Positions 54,584-62,801 of a stretch of DNA of 64,000 nucleotides are shown piece after piece. Both the position numbers and the translations under genes were made by a program. This DNA comes from Anaerolineae bacterium (GTDB lineage: Bacteria; Chloroflexota; Anaerolineae; Aggregatilineales; Phototrophicaceae). The DNA is taken from positions 138,337 to 202,336 of the forward strand of contig JAHDWN010000004.1 in NCBI GenBank assembly GCA_023382675.1, read 5' to 3'. The notes beneath the pieces are model-generated. The model was not told where the DNA came from and did no database searches. It saw nothing but the letters and a program-made list of their open reading frames with translations. Numbering within the stretch: position 1 is the first letter of the stretch; each line of letters begins with the position of its first letter.

Positions 54584-56239
54584 CTAGAGCGTATTATCGC
54601 GCATCAGTTTGGCGAGCTTCGCCTTGAGTTCTGCCCGTTTGCGTTCATAGACCTTGCGCGTGATCTTGCCTTCCTGGTGTTGGCGATCCAGATCCGCGAT
54701 TTGCTCGATCAGCGTTTGCGACTCTGCGGTGGCGATGATGATCGGCGCGCGTGCCTGTAGCTTCCGGTCACGCCAGAAGAGGAAGCCAGCCAGCCCAATT
54801 GCCAGAACGCCGACAACGATCAGGATATACGACAGCAAATTATCGCTGGTCACTGGTGTGCCTGTCTGGCTTGACGTTGTGGCAATGGGTGTGCCGGAAA
54901 TGTTGAAAGTGAGTGTGCTATTGGCAGGTGTTGTCAATTCTGCTGCATAGCTCAGCATGGTGGAATTGCCAACCTGGCGCAGACCCTGCTCGACCAGGGA
55001 CTCGCCTGTGACGGTCAAACCCTCTGTCGCCACCAGCACCTCATAATGACCCGCAAGCGCATAGGGGATGGTCTGCGCGATGCGCGCTTCTGCCGTCGGA
55101 TATGGCATTCCAAAGGCCACGTGCATGAGATGCGCTTCGCCCGGCAGTACAGGCTGTGTGTCGTAAACCTCTGCCCCATCTGCTGAGAGCACGTAATCGG
55201 AGTTCGTGAAATTCTGGTAGATGGCCCCAGTGGGCACGGATACAGTTACTGATCTGGGGCCGCTGTCAGTTGTGTCAACAAAAGCGCGATCTGACGTGTT
55301 CGTATAACTGATCACCTGAACCAGTTGCAGCTCGCCTTCAATCACAATGATCTGATTGAGCAGACCGTCAATCTGAATTGCACTGGCATCCGCGCCGGTT
55401 TCGTAGATCGTGATCGGTAACGTCAGTTCGGCTGCGCCGGCCTCGACGCTGGCAAAATCGCTCATGTAACGAATGCCCTGATACTCCGCTGTCAGCACAT
55501 ACTGACGATCCGGACGCAGCGGCACGTCCTCAAACTGGTAGCTGCCATCCGTATTCGCCGTTGTCTCAAAGACATCGCTCTCAAACTGCTCGGTGACCGA
55601 GAATAACCGGATCAGTTGCCCCTCCGGTATCGAAGCTCCAGCCGTGCCGTTGCTCAACTGACCGATGACGACACCTGTTGCCGTTGGTTCTTCAGTCGTT
55701 TGCACTTGCGCAGGCTGAGGTTCTTCCGTTGTCTGCACCTGCGCAGTCGCCCCGGGCTCCGCTGTCAGCTGCGCCTGGGCGACCTGAGGTGGTTCGGAGG
55801 ATGACAGCAAATAGACGTAATTCGCCACTGACCAGCGCTGCATGTCGTTTAGCTCATCGGCCCAGGGCGGCATGAGCGCCGCCAGATTACCTTCCGTGAC
55901 GATGCGGAAATAATCTTCAGGTGTTTGGCCCTCGATGGTCGCAGGATCGGTGAAATCGACGATGCTGGGAATTTGGCCGCTCAGGACAAATTCACCATCA
56001 CCGCGTCCGGTCGCGCCGTGACAGCGCGTGCATTTTTCAGCGTAGATCTGTGCGCCTAATGCGAGATCAGGTGCTTGCTGCGGTGCGACCAACGGCGTCG
56101 AGGTCGCGCGCGGCGGCAGTGTCGCGACGACACGCGGTTCACCTGCCAATCCCTGACACGCTGCTGCCAGGATGATGATCAGGAACGAAAAAAGCAGAGT
56201 CAATGTATGCTTGTGGTTAACGCGCCGAAATGAAGCCAT
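54584..56239 (-). CDS. Cytochrome c lipoprotein with C-terminal membrane helix
   Basis: Protein of 551 residues exported through a lipobox (LAAAC, Cys28). After a Thr/Pro linker comes one cytochrome c domain (60-150) with CTRCH (70-74) and LMPPWADELNDMQRWSVANYVYLL supplying the axial Met. Then a Glu/Gln/Pro/Thr linker with an imperfect PAQVQTTEEP repeat, a carboxypeptidase-like beta-sandwich region, another beta-rich region with GEAHLMHVAFGMPYP, a membrane helix (LLSYILIVVGVLAIGLAGFLFW, about 465-486) and a cytoplasmic coiled-coil tail (IADLDRQHQEGKITRKVYERKRAELKAKLAKLM) like SHOCT domains. The combination is odd because lipoprotein and membrane helix would both anchor it. It is divergent from the two-component operon and stands near the nonahaem cytochromes, so a role in the same electron path is possible. 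Confidence 0.85.
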   Translation of the reverse strand: MASFRRVNHKHTLTLLFSFLIIILAAACQGLAGEPRVVATLPPRATSTPLVAPQQAPDLALGAQIYAEKCTRCHGATGRGDGEFVLSGQIPSIVDFTDPATIEGQTPEDYFRIVTEGNLAALMPPWADELNDMQRWSVANYVYLLSSSEPPQVAQAQLTAEPGATAQVQTTEEPQPAQVQTTEEPTATGVVIGQLSNGTAGASIPEGQLIRLFSVTEQFESDVFETTANTDGSYQFEDVPLRPDRQYVLTAEYQGIRYMSDFASVEAGAAELTLPITIYETGADASAIQIDGLLNQIIVIEGELQLVQVISYTNTSDRAFVDTTDSGPRSVTVSVPTGAIYQNFTNSDYVLSADGAEVYDTQPVLPGEAHLMHVAFGMPYPTAEARIAQTIPYALAGHYEVLVATEGLTVTGESLVEQGLRQVGNSTMLSYAAELTTPANSTLTFNISGTPIATTSSQTGTPVTSDNLLSYILIVVGVLAIGLAGFLFWRDRKLQARAPIIIATAESQTLIEQIADLDRQHQEGKITRKVYERKRAELKAKLAKLMRDNTL

Positions 56240-56339
56240 TATCTCCCCCCATGGCAGCGTTGTCAGAACGATGTTGGCAATGATACCAAGCTAAACCCGT
56301 TTCAAGCAGATAAACAGCTTTCATTCAACACCAATAATC

Positions 56340-56355
56340 TGTGAAGGATGTCACC
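56340..56355. promoter_or_regulatory. CRP/FNR-like palindrome ahead of the histidine kinase gene
   Basis: TGTGAAGGATGTCACC matches TGTGA-N6-TCACA with one change (CACC). It lies 26 bases before the ATG at 56382, in the intergenic region shared with the cytochrome lipoprotein gene. A weaker site than at 45836; could be chance. Confidence 0.35.
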
Positions 56356-56381
56356 ACAGATTTGACGCGATATGTTACAAA

Positions 56382-58211
56382 ATGAAGGAGATGTCAGGTT
56401 TGGAGAGATCTGCATTGAGACTAGTGCCTCGTTTTAACCGGTTAAGCACGAGCTTGATGTTTGTCTTCTTGATCGTGCTGCTGATACCGCTGCTGGCGAC
56501 AGCTTTATATGGTCAAATGTTCGCGCGAGATGTGCTGTCGCGCAATGCTGTGGAACGCTCACTCAGCCAGCTTTCACTTCAGGCAGAGAGTATCGTCAGC
56601 TCATTAAGGCAGGCGCAAGGCGATGCACTCTATCTGTCGTCCTTGCGCAGTTTGAGCAACTTGAATCAGCAGACCGAGCCGGACGAGACGGAACGCTGGC
56701 GCATGGAGACGGCGCGCGATTTCCTCGTCTTTCTGTCGTCCCGACCGATGTATCGCGCTCTGCGCTATCTGGACGAAACCGGCATGGAGGTTGTCGCTGC
56801 ACAGTCCGATGGCCGTACCGCCAGTATTGTCGAAACGCTGCACAACCGCAGCAGCACCGATTATTTTCACTACACCATACAAATATTGCCGGGTGGTGTT
56901 TACGTGTCTTCTTTCGGGTATGACGATACGGGCGTAGAAAAAGCCCCGCTGCTGACCTACGCGATGCGCGCCAACGATGGCGGTGTCGTCGTGATTGACC
57001 TCCATGCCGGCTGGCTATTACGCAATCTCCCGGTCAGCTCTGGAACCGATCAGTGGGCGATTATGGATCAAAACCAGGATTATCTGGTCTACCCGGATTC
57101 ATTCGACCCCAGCCAGATCGCGGAAGATCTGTCGTTCATGCTCACGAGCGAGTCGGGCACCCATGAAACCGTCGACACGGTTTACGTTTATACGACCATC
57201 CATCCGACAGTCAATCTGCCAGACTATGCCTGGGTCATGTATCGCATCACGCCCAAGGCGGTGCTCTACGCCGAACTGACCCAATTCTACGTGGCTGCGG
57301 GTGGGTTTGCACTGGTCGGCATCATCGTCGCCATTGTCCTCGCCTACTTCATGAGCCACCGTTTGACGAAACCGCTGGCACATCTTGAAGAAATGGCAAC
57401 GGCTTTTGGACGTGATGGCATCCTGCCCGAACTCCCGGAAAAGCTGCCCCGTGACGAAATTGGCTCGCTGACACGCACATTTTGCGATATGGCGCACGAA
57501 TTAGAGCGCCAACGCCGCCAGGAACATCGTTTGATCGAGCAGTTGATCAATGCGCAGGAAGAGGAGCGCAAACTCATCGCCTACGACCTGCACGATGGTC
57601 TGATTCAGCAGATGGTCGGTGCGCGCCTGTATCTGACCAACTGCCGCGAATCCTGCCCGATCGATGCGTTCAATATTCAGAATGGCATTCAGCGGGGTTG
57701 TGATGCCTTGACCGAGGCGATTGTCGAAGGCCGCCGCATCATTGAAGGGCTGCGCCCCGCTGTGCTGGATGATCTGGGCTTGATCGCGGCAATTGAGGAA
57801 GTGGCAAACACACATGCACAGTTGGCAGGCTGGGAACTCCACATGGAGCTTCAGCACCTGCCTAACGAGCCGGAGAAGTCGGTATCGGTAACGCTTTTCC
57901 GCATCCTCCAGGAAGCGCTCAATAATGCGCTCAAACATGCCCATGCTCGAACCATGAATATTCATCTGCACAATGGCAACGGCATCGGCATCCGCATTAA
58001 AGACGATGGTGCTGGCTTTGATCCAGCGACAATCACCAACGAAGGCCGTGGACTGGGCATGAAGACCATGCAAGAACGAGCAGCGCTTCTCGGTGGCATT
58101 TGCGAGATTGTCAGCCGTCCGGGACACGGAACGCTGATCAACGTCTGGGTGCCGGAAACCGTCACTCAACGGGGAGTCAGAACGCCAAATGTCACATGGG
58201 TACTCGAATAA
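56382..58211 (+). CDS. NarX/DegS-type sensor histidine kinase with periplasmic sensor
   Basis: Sensor of 609 residues. Membrane helices at about 23-43 and 303-326 flank an extracytoplasmic domain of 260 residues (Cache-like, with repeats of the PxxLTY and PVSSGTDQWAIMDQNQDYLVYPD pattern). HAMP follows, then the HisKA_3 core, with the phosphorylated His404 in AYDLHDGLIQQMVGARLYL, and an ATPase domain with GIRIKDDGAGFDP and GRGLGMKTMQERA. Cognate regulator is the next gene (18-base gap). Ligand unknown. Confidence 0.93.
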   Translation: MKEMSGLERSALRLVPRFNRLSTSLMFVFLIVLLIPLLATALYGQMFARDVLSRNAVERSLSQLSLQAESIVSSLRQAQGDALYLSSLRSLSNLNQQTEPDETERWRMETARDFLVFLSSRPMYRALRYLDETGMEVVAAQSDGRTASIVETLHNRSSTDYFHYTIQILPGGVYVSSFGYDDTGVEKAPLLTYAMRANDGGVVVIDLHAGWLLRNLPVSSGTDQWAIMDQNQDYLVYPDSFDPSQIAEDLSFMLTSESGTHETVDTVYVYTTIHPTVNLPDYAWVMYRITPKAVLYAELTQFYVAAGGFALVGIIVAIVLAYFMSHRLTKPLAHLEEMATAFGRDGILPELPEKLPRDEIGSLTRTFCDMAHELERQRRQEHRLIEQLINAQEEERKLIAYDLHDGLIQQMVGARLYLTNCRESCPIDAFNIQNGIQRGCDALTEAIVEGRRIIEGLRPAVLDDLGLIAAIEEVANTHAQLAGWELHMELQHLPNEPEKSVSVTLFRILQEALNNALKHAHARTMNIHLHNGNGIGIRIKDDGAGFDPATITNEGRGLGMKTMQERAALLGGICEIVSRPGHGTLINVWVPETVTQRGVRTPNVTWVLE

Positions 58212-58229
58212 GCGCAGAGAGGGTGCGCA

Positions 58230-58904
58230 ATGGAGAATGAGACGCAACAACATGTCCGTGTGGTGATTGTGGATGATCACGGGATCGTGCGCCAGGGGTT
58301 GCGGGCATTACTCACCCGTCCGGGCATCCAGGTGGTGGGTGAAGCAGATAGTGGCACGAGCGCCATTGCACTGGCGCTTAAAGAGCAGCCCGACGTGATG
58401 CTGCTCGACATCCGCATGAAAGATATGGATGGCTTACAGGCGCTTCCACAAATCAAAGCCGCCTCGCCCCGCACCAGCATTATCATGCTCACAACCTACG
58501 CCAATCCGGGCTATCTGGCACGGGCGATCAGCGGTGGCGCTGCTGGCTATCTTTCGAAAGAGACAGACCCGGATCAGATTGTGCGCGCGGTGCTGGCCGC
58601 TGCGGCGGGCGATGATCTGATCGACCGCACTCTACTGACGGCGGCGCTCGCAGCCGCGGTAGATCACAGCACACCCACCCCTGAGCCGACCGAGCTGGAG
58701 ATCGAGCCGCTGTCTGAGCGAGAACGCGAAGTCTTGCGCCTGATCGTGGAAGGCTTTGCCAACCATGCGATTGCCGAAACACTCAACATCAGCTTGCCGA
58801 CGGTTAAAACCCATGTCCAGCACATCCTGCAGAAGTTGCACGTATCCGACCGGACTCAGGCGGCTTTGCTTGCGCTTCGGCATGGCCTCGTGGACACGGA
58901 ATGA
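58230..58904 (+). CDS. NarL/FixJ-type response regulator
   Basis: Two-component regulator of 224 residues. Receiver domain 1-125 has the acidic pair Asp15/Asp16, the phosphorylated Asp60 (VMLLDIRMKDMD) and Lys (SKETD). After a linker is a LuxR-type helix-turn-helix (LSEREREVLRLIVEGFANHAIAETLNISLPTVKTHVQHILQKL). It would bind DNA as a dimer; a direct repeat TTCATCCCGC / TTCATCCCCGC at 58946 and 58970, ahead of the cytochrome genes, is a candidate target but weak. Encoded 18 bases behind the kinase. Confidence 0.94.
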   Translation: MENETQQHVRVVIVDDHGIVRQGLRALLTRPGIQVVGEADSGTSAIALALKEQPDVMLLDIRMKDMDGLQALPQIKAASPRTSIIMLTTYANPGYLARAISGGAAGYLSKETDPDQIVRAVLAAAAGDDLIDRTLLTAALAAAVDHSTPTPEPTELEIEPLSEREREVLRLIVEGFANHAIAETLNISLPTVKTHVQHILQKLHVSDRTQAALLALRHGLVDTE

Positions 58905-59117
58905 TGGGAGTACAAGTAAGATGCGCAAGTGAAGAATTAAGGCGATTCATCCCGCAGAATGATTTGTGTTCATCCCCGCGGACGATGGCTAAATCGCTTT
59001 ACAGTGCAAAAATGAAAACTGAATCTCTCCTTTGACGTATCAACTGCTTCTCCAAGCAGAATTTGATCGAAAAAGTGACCGTTTTGAATGATCGTATCTG
59101 AAAGGCAGCATATCAAG

Positions 59118-60746
59118 ATGAGACAAAGCAAAATCCTGCTGCTGCTCATATCTGGTGTCATGCTTCTGGCATGTGGTATCGGGTTGCTGGCGTTCGGCGA
59201 AACCACGATTGTTTTCGCCCAGGCTGGCGAAAGCGATTATATCGGTGTGCGCGAATGTTCCTCATGCCATCGAACGATGGTGCGCGAACATGCCGAGACT
59301 GCTCATGGCCTGGCGCTTCAGGATGTTGAGCGCGACAAAGACCCCATCCTGGCAGACTTTGATGAGGGCGAGGCTGTTCGCACGGTAACTTTCCCCGGCG
59401 AAGATGAGCCCCGTGCGTTCACCGATGATGATATCGTCTATGTGATTGGGTCAGGCAAGCGCGTCCAGCGCTACTTGTACGAGGTCGAGCGCCGCGTATA
59501 CATGGTGCTCCCCGCCGAGTGGAATGTCGAAACAGGCGAATGGCAGCCGTTAAGTCTGGCAGGAAATTGGCCGGACCCGGCCTATGACTGGGCGCAAAAT
59601 TGCGCCTATTGCCACGTCACCAATTTTGATGCCGAGCGTGGTCGCTGGGATGACGATGGCGTCCAATGTGAAGCCTGTCACGGCCCTGGCAGCGTACACG
59701 CCGAACTCGCCGGCGATGTCCGGGGCGATCCGACGGATGAAGACCTGGCCACCGTGCGTGCGGCGATCAATCCGGGTATTGATCCGCAAATCTGTGGTCA
59801 GTGCCATTCCCGTGGCACGAACGCGGATGGGCTTCCCTATCCTGCCGGATATGTGCCAGGTGCAGAACTCCCTGAGTTCATCACCCTCTTCTCACCCAAC
59901 GACGCGGCGCATTGGTATCCCATGGGACACGCCAGCGGCGCGAATATGCAATACAACGAATGGTCGAATACCAGTCACGCGACCTCGCTATCAAACCTGC
60001 TGGCTAACGCAAATGCAGATGAAGTCGATAGTTCGTGCCTGACGTGTCATAGTGGCGATTATGCCTATACGCAGAGTCTGATCGCGGCTGTTCGTGCCGG
60101 TGAACGCACCGGGGCTGCGCCCGCATCCCTGACGCCGGATACGGCGCAGTATGGGGTCGGCTGTACAAGTTGCCACAATCCGCATTCGGATGCGGGGCTG
60201 CCGGCGAATCTGGTGCAAGAGACATATCCCCTCTGCACAAGCTGCCACAGCACCGAGAATTACACAGGCGAAGGCGTTCACCATCCTGTGAGAGAAATGT
60301 TCGAAGGTATTCAGGTGCTGCCCCAGGTGAGCAGCCGCCCCAGCGATCATTTCCTGAATATGGAGGGGCCGACCTGTCAAACCTGCCATCTTCCGGTTGT
60401 GCCGGTCGAGACCTATTTCACACGCGCTAGCCATGCGTTCAAACCGGTGTTGCCTGCGGAAACAGCCGATTTTGCAGGCCTGGTGGACTCGTGCTCCGGC
60501 TGTCATGAAGACGCGGTCTCGCCGGAGTTGATCCAGAAGCTTATCGATGATGTTCAGACGGACGCGCGCACACGCATTGATGCAGCGCGCGCCGCTGTGA
60601 ATGCAGGCACGCCTCCCTGGGTGATTGAGGCGCTCGATTTTGTCGAAGGCGACGGCAGCCTCGGCATTCACAACTATGCTTATGCCGATGCCCTGCTCGA
60701 TGCCGTCTTCGCCGAGCTGGACTTGTTCCCGGCGACGGGTGAATAA
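59118..60746 (+). CDS. Nonahaem c-type cytochrome
   Basis: Exported multihaem cytochrome of 542 residues. A signal peptide spans about 1-36 (ending VFAQA) and nine CXXCH motifs follow: CSSCH (47-51), CAYCH, CEACH, CGQCH, CLTCH, CTSCH, CTSCH, CQTCH and CSGCH. It begins YIGVRECSSCHRTMVREHAETAHG, a pattern common in cytochromes of the c554/OTR-like type. The start at 59118 is preferred to 59088; both lack a strong ribosome site. It forms an operon with the second cytochrome (13-base gap), the ferredoxin and the HybB-like protein. Likely extracytoplasmic electron carrier or terminal reductase; the substrate is unknown. Confidence 0.9.
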   Translation: MRQSKILLLLISGVMLLACGIGLLAFGETTIVFAQAGESDYIGVRECSSCHRTMVREHAETAHGLALQDVERDKDPILADFDEGEAVRTVTFPGEDEPRAFTDDDIVYVIGSGKRVQRYLYEVERRVYMVLPAEWNVETGEWQPLSLAGNWPDPAYDWAQNCAYCHVTNFDAERGRWDDDGVQCEACHGPGSVHAELAGDVRGDPTDEDLATVRAAINPGIDPQICGQCHSRGTNADGLPYPAGYVPGAELPEFITLFSPNDAAHWYPMGHASGANMQYNEWSNTSHATSLSNLLANANADEVDSSCLTCHSGDYAYTQSLIAAVRAGERTGAAPASLTPDTAQYGVGCTSCHNPHSDAGLPANLVQETYPLCTSCHSTENYTGEGVHHPVREMFEGIQVLPQVSSRPSDHFLNMEGPTCQTCHLPVVPVETYFTRASHAFKPVLPAETADFAGLVDSCSGCHEDAVSPELIQKLIDDVQTDARTRIDAARAAVNAGTPPWVIEALDFVEGDGSLGIHNYAYADALLDAVFAELDLFPATGE

Positions 60747-60759
60747 AGGAGTGACGAAG

Positions 60760-61941
60760 ATGACAAACATGCATCGACGCCTGATCGTCTTCTTCACGGG
60801 GATAGGGATCACGCTATTAGTAGCCGGACTGGTGCCGCTGATTGCCTTCGCACAAGAGGAGACGCCGGTCGCGCCTACACCATCGATGGAGGAGATTCCT
60901 GAGTTCGCGCCAACGGAGCCATTCTACGATCTGGAGAACGTGCCCCCCGTTGAGCCAACCGGCGACAATAGCTACTGTGTGATGTGCCACAATCGGCCAC
61001 TTCAAACTGTTACACTGCACGATGGGCGCATCCTCAATCTCTACGTCAGCCCGGAGATCATCGCCAATTCAGTTCACGGCACGAACAGCCCGGGCGGGCC
61101 GTTGGGCTGTATCGATTGTCATACGGCAGAGAGCTTCCCGCACAGTGGCCCCACACCTACTGATCAGCGAGAGTACACCTTCAAGTCGGTCACATTCTGC
61201 CTCAACTGCCATACTGACCAGGTGGAAGCGCTTCAGCACGGGCTGCATGAACAGGCGATTGCACGCGGGAATGATGCTGCGGCCGTCTGCACGGATTGCC
61301 ATGGCTCGCATGACATCCGGCCTGTTGCCCAGTTCCCTGAATTGGTCGCTGGCGTTTGCGGTGATTGCCATGCGACGACCCTGGGGGAATGGCGATCAAG
61401 TAAGCACGTCGATATTGGCCCGCTCGATTGCGCAACTTGCCATTCGCCGCATACACAGGAGATGCGCGGCGGCTTGACGGTCAATGAGCTGTGCGTCAAT
61501 TGTCACAAGGAAGTTTCGGACATCTTCGCGCACACGCAGCATCTCAACGGAGAAGAGCCGGTCAACTGCTCCGAATGTCATATGTTCGTGCCGCAGGAAT
61601 TGACAGGAGTTCTCACTGAGGCTGTGGATGTCAGCACTGCCGCCGTACCTGTTTCCACGGGGCATGCCTTCACTGTCCAGACTGTAGCCTGCAATTCCTG
61701 TCATGAAGAACTGCTGGTATCCGGCGAATGGGAGCGCTTGCGCACGCAGCCGCCAGTAGCTGAAGTCACCAGTGTTCCATCCGAAACCGAAACGACCGAA
61801 GCCGAGGCTCAACCAGTGTCGAATGTCCAGTTCCTGCAAGGTCTAATTCTGGGTGCCGGCTTTGGCATTACAGCGGCAGCAGTCTTTGTAGCGCGGGGCA
61901 ACCGTCGCATCAGAGGCAGCTCGGAAGATGAGTCGAAATAG
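60760..61941 (+). CDS. Second nonahaem cytochrome with C-terminal membrane anchor
   Basis: Cytochrome of 393 residues. Signal peptide 1-31, then CXXCH motifs CVMCH, CIDCH, CLNCH, CTDCH, CGDCH, CATCH, CVNCH, CSECH and CNSCH, nine in all, most with nearby distal His. A membrane helix (about 365-385) and a short basic/acidic cytoplasmic end anchor it to the outside of the membrane. AAAGGAG precedes the ATG at 60760; the open frame upstream is ignored. Similar anchored cytochromes receive electrons from quinol-oxidising complexes, and this one precedes the ferredoxin/HybB-type pair by 11 bases. Confidence 0.9.
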   Translation: MTNMHRRLIVFFTGIGITLLVAGLVPLIAFAQEETPVAPTPSMEEIPEFAPTEPFYDLENVPPVEPTGDNSYCVMCHNRPLQTVTLHDGRILNLYVSPEIIANSVHGTNSPGGPLGCIDCHTAESFPHSGPTPTDQREYTFKSVTFCLNCHTDQVEALQHGLHEQAIARGNDAAAVCTDCHGSHDIRPVAQFPELVAGVCGDCHATTLGEWRSSKHVDIGPLDCATCHSPHTQEMRGGLTVNELCVNCHKEVSDIFAHTQHLNGEEPVNCSECHMFVPQELTGVLTEAVDVSTAAVPVSTGHAFTVQTVACNSCHEELLVSGEWERLRTQPPVAEVTSVPSETETTEAEAQPVSNVQFLQGLILGAGFGITAAAVFVARGNRRIRGSSEDESK

Positions 61942-61952
61942 GGGGGAAGTTT

Positions 61953-62801
61953 ATGGCTGAAAACCAACGTTCTCCGGGGCAGTATGAAGCGGCTAAAGTG
62001 CCGGAACATGTTCACCTGCTCTCGCGACGAGAATTCATGACTTTGCTTATCGGGGGCGGTGCGTCGGTCGTCCTTGCGGCGACCCTCGCCCAACCGCTCG
62101 ATACCTTTGCCCGTCAACTCGCAGATACCCGCCCGGCTGGTCATGAAGGCGACTCGGACTTTCACTGGGTGATGGTCATCGACCTGAGCCGCTGTATCGG
62201 CTGCGAGTACTGTGTCTGGGCGTGCCAGGCGACCAACGACACCAAGGACGATATGCGCTGGAACATCCATATCGTCGATCAGACACCGCTCGGCCAAACC
62301 TTCCACGTGACGCGCCCGTGTTTACACTGCGGTCACGCGCCATGCGTCGAAGTCTGCCCAGTTGCGGCGACCTATCACCGTCCAGATGGCTTGGTGGTCA
62401 TGGACTACAACAAATGTATCGGCTGCCGCTATTGTCAGACGGCGTGCCCTTACGGCGCGCGCAGCTTCAACTGGTTCGAACGCAGCGATGAAAATCCGCA
62501 GGTGCCGGAGTGGGGCACGCCGGAAGTGCCGAGGCGTCCGCGAGGTGTGGTCGAGAAATGCACCTTCTGTATTCACCGGATCGACGCTGGTCTGGCAAAT
62601 GGACTGATGCCAGGTGTGGATGAAGACGCGACACCGGCGTGCGTCAATGTATGTCCGGTCAATGCACGCTTCTTCGGCAACATCAAGGACCCGGATAGCA
62701 CTGTCTCCCGTATCATCAACCACAGCCCGACGATCCGTCTGCGCGAGGATCTGGGCACAGAACCGAACGTTTACTATATTCCGCCGGAGGGGTTGGTCTG
62801 A
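61953..62801 (+). CDS. Four-cluster ferredoxin-like subunit (HybA/DmsB/PhsB type)
   Basis: Electron-transfer subunit of 282 residues with a Tat-like signal (SRREFM at 24-29, then a hydrophobic stretch), so it is probably exported folded. Cys motifs for four [4Fe-4S] clusters are CIGCEYCVWAC (81-91), CLHCGHAPCVEVC, CIGCRYCQTACPYG and CTFC...ACVNVCP. The HybA group keeps a Tat signal and partners with a HybB membrane protein; both hold here. It follows the cytochrome by 11 bases and is coupled to the HybB-like gene by a 1-base overlap (TGATG). Confidence 0.92.
   Translation: MAENQRSPGQYEAAKVPEHVHLLSRREFMTLLIGGGASVVLAATLAQPLDTFARQLADTRPAGHEGDSDFHWVMVIDLSRCIGCEYCVWACQATNDTKDDMRWNIHIVDQTPLGQTFHVTRPCLHCGHAPCVEVCPVAATYHRPDGLVVMDYNKCIGCRYCQTACPYGARSFNWFERSDENPQVPEWGTPEVPRRPRGVVEKCTFCIHRIDAGLANGLMPGVDEDATPACVNVCPVNARFFGNIKDPDSTVSRIINHSPTIRLREDLGTEPNVYYIPPEGLV

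Noticed and set aside
59088..59117. Earlier ATG for the first nonahaem cytochrome
   Set aside because: It would put ten residues with charged character before the signal peptide; the ATG at 59118 gives a standard signal.
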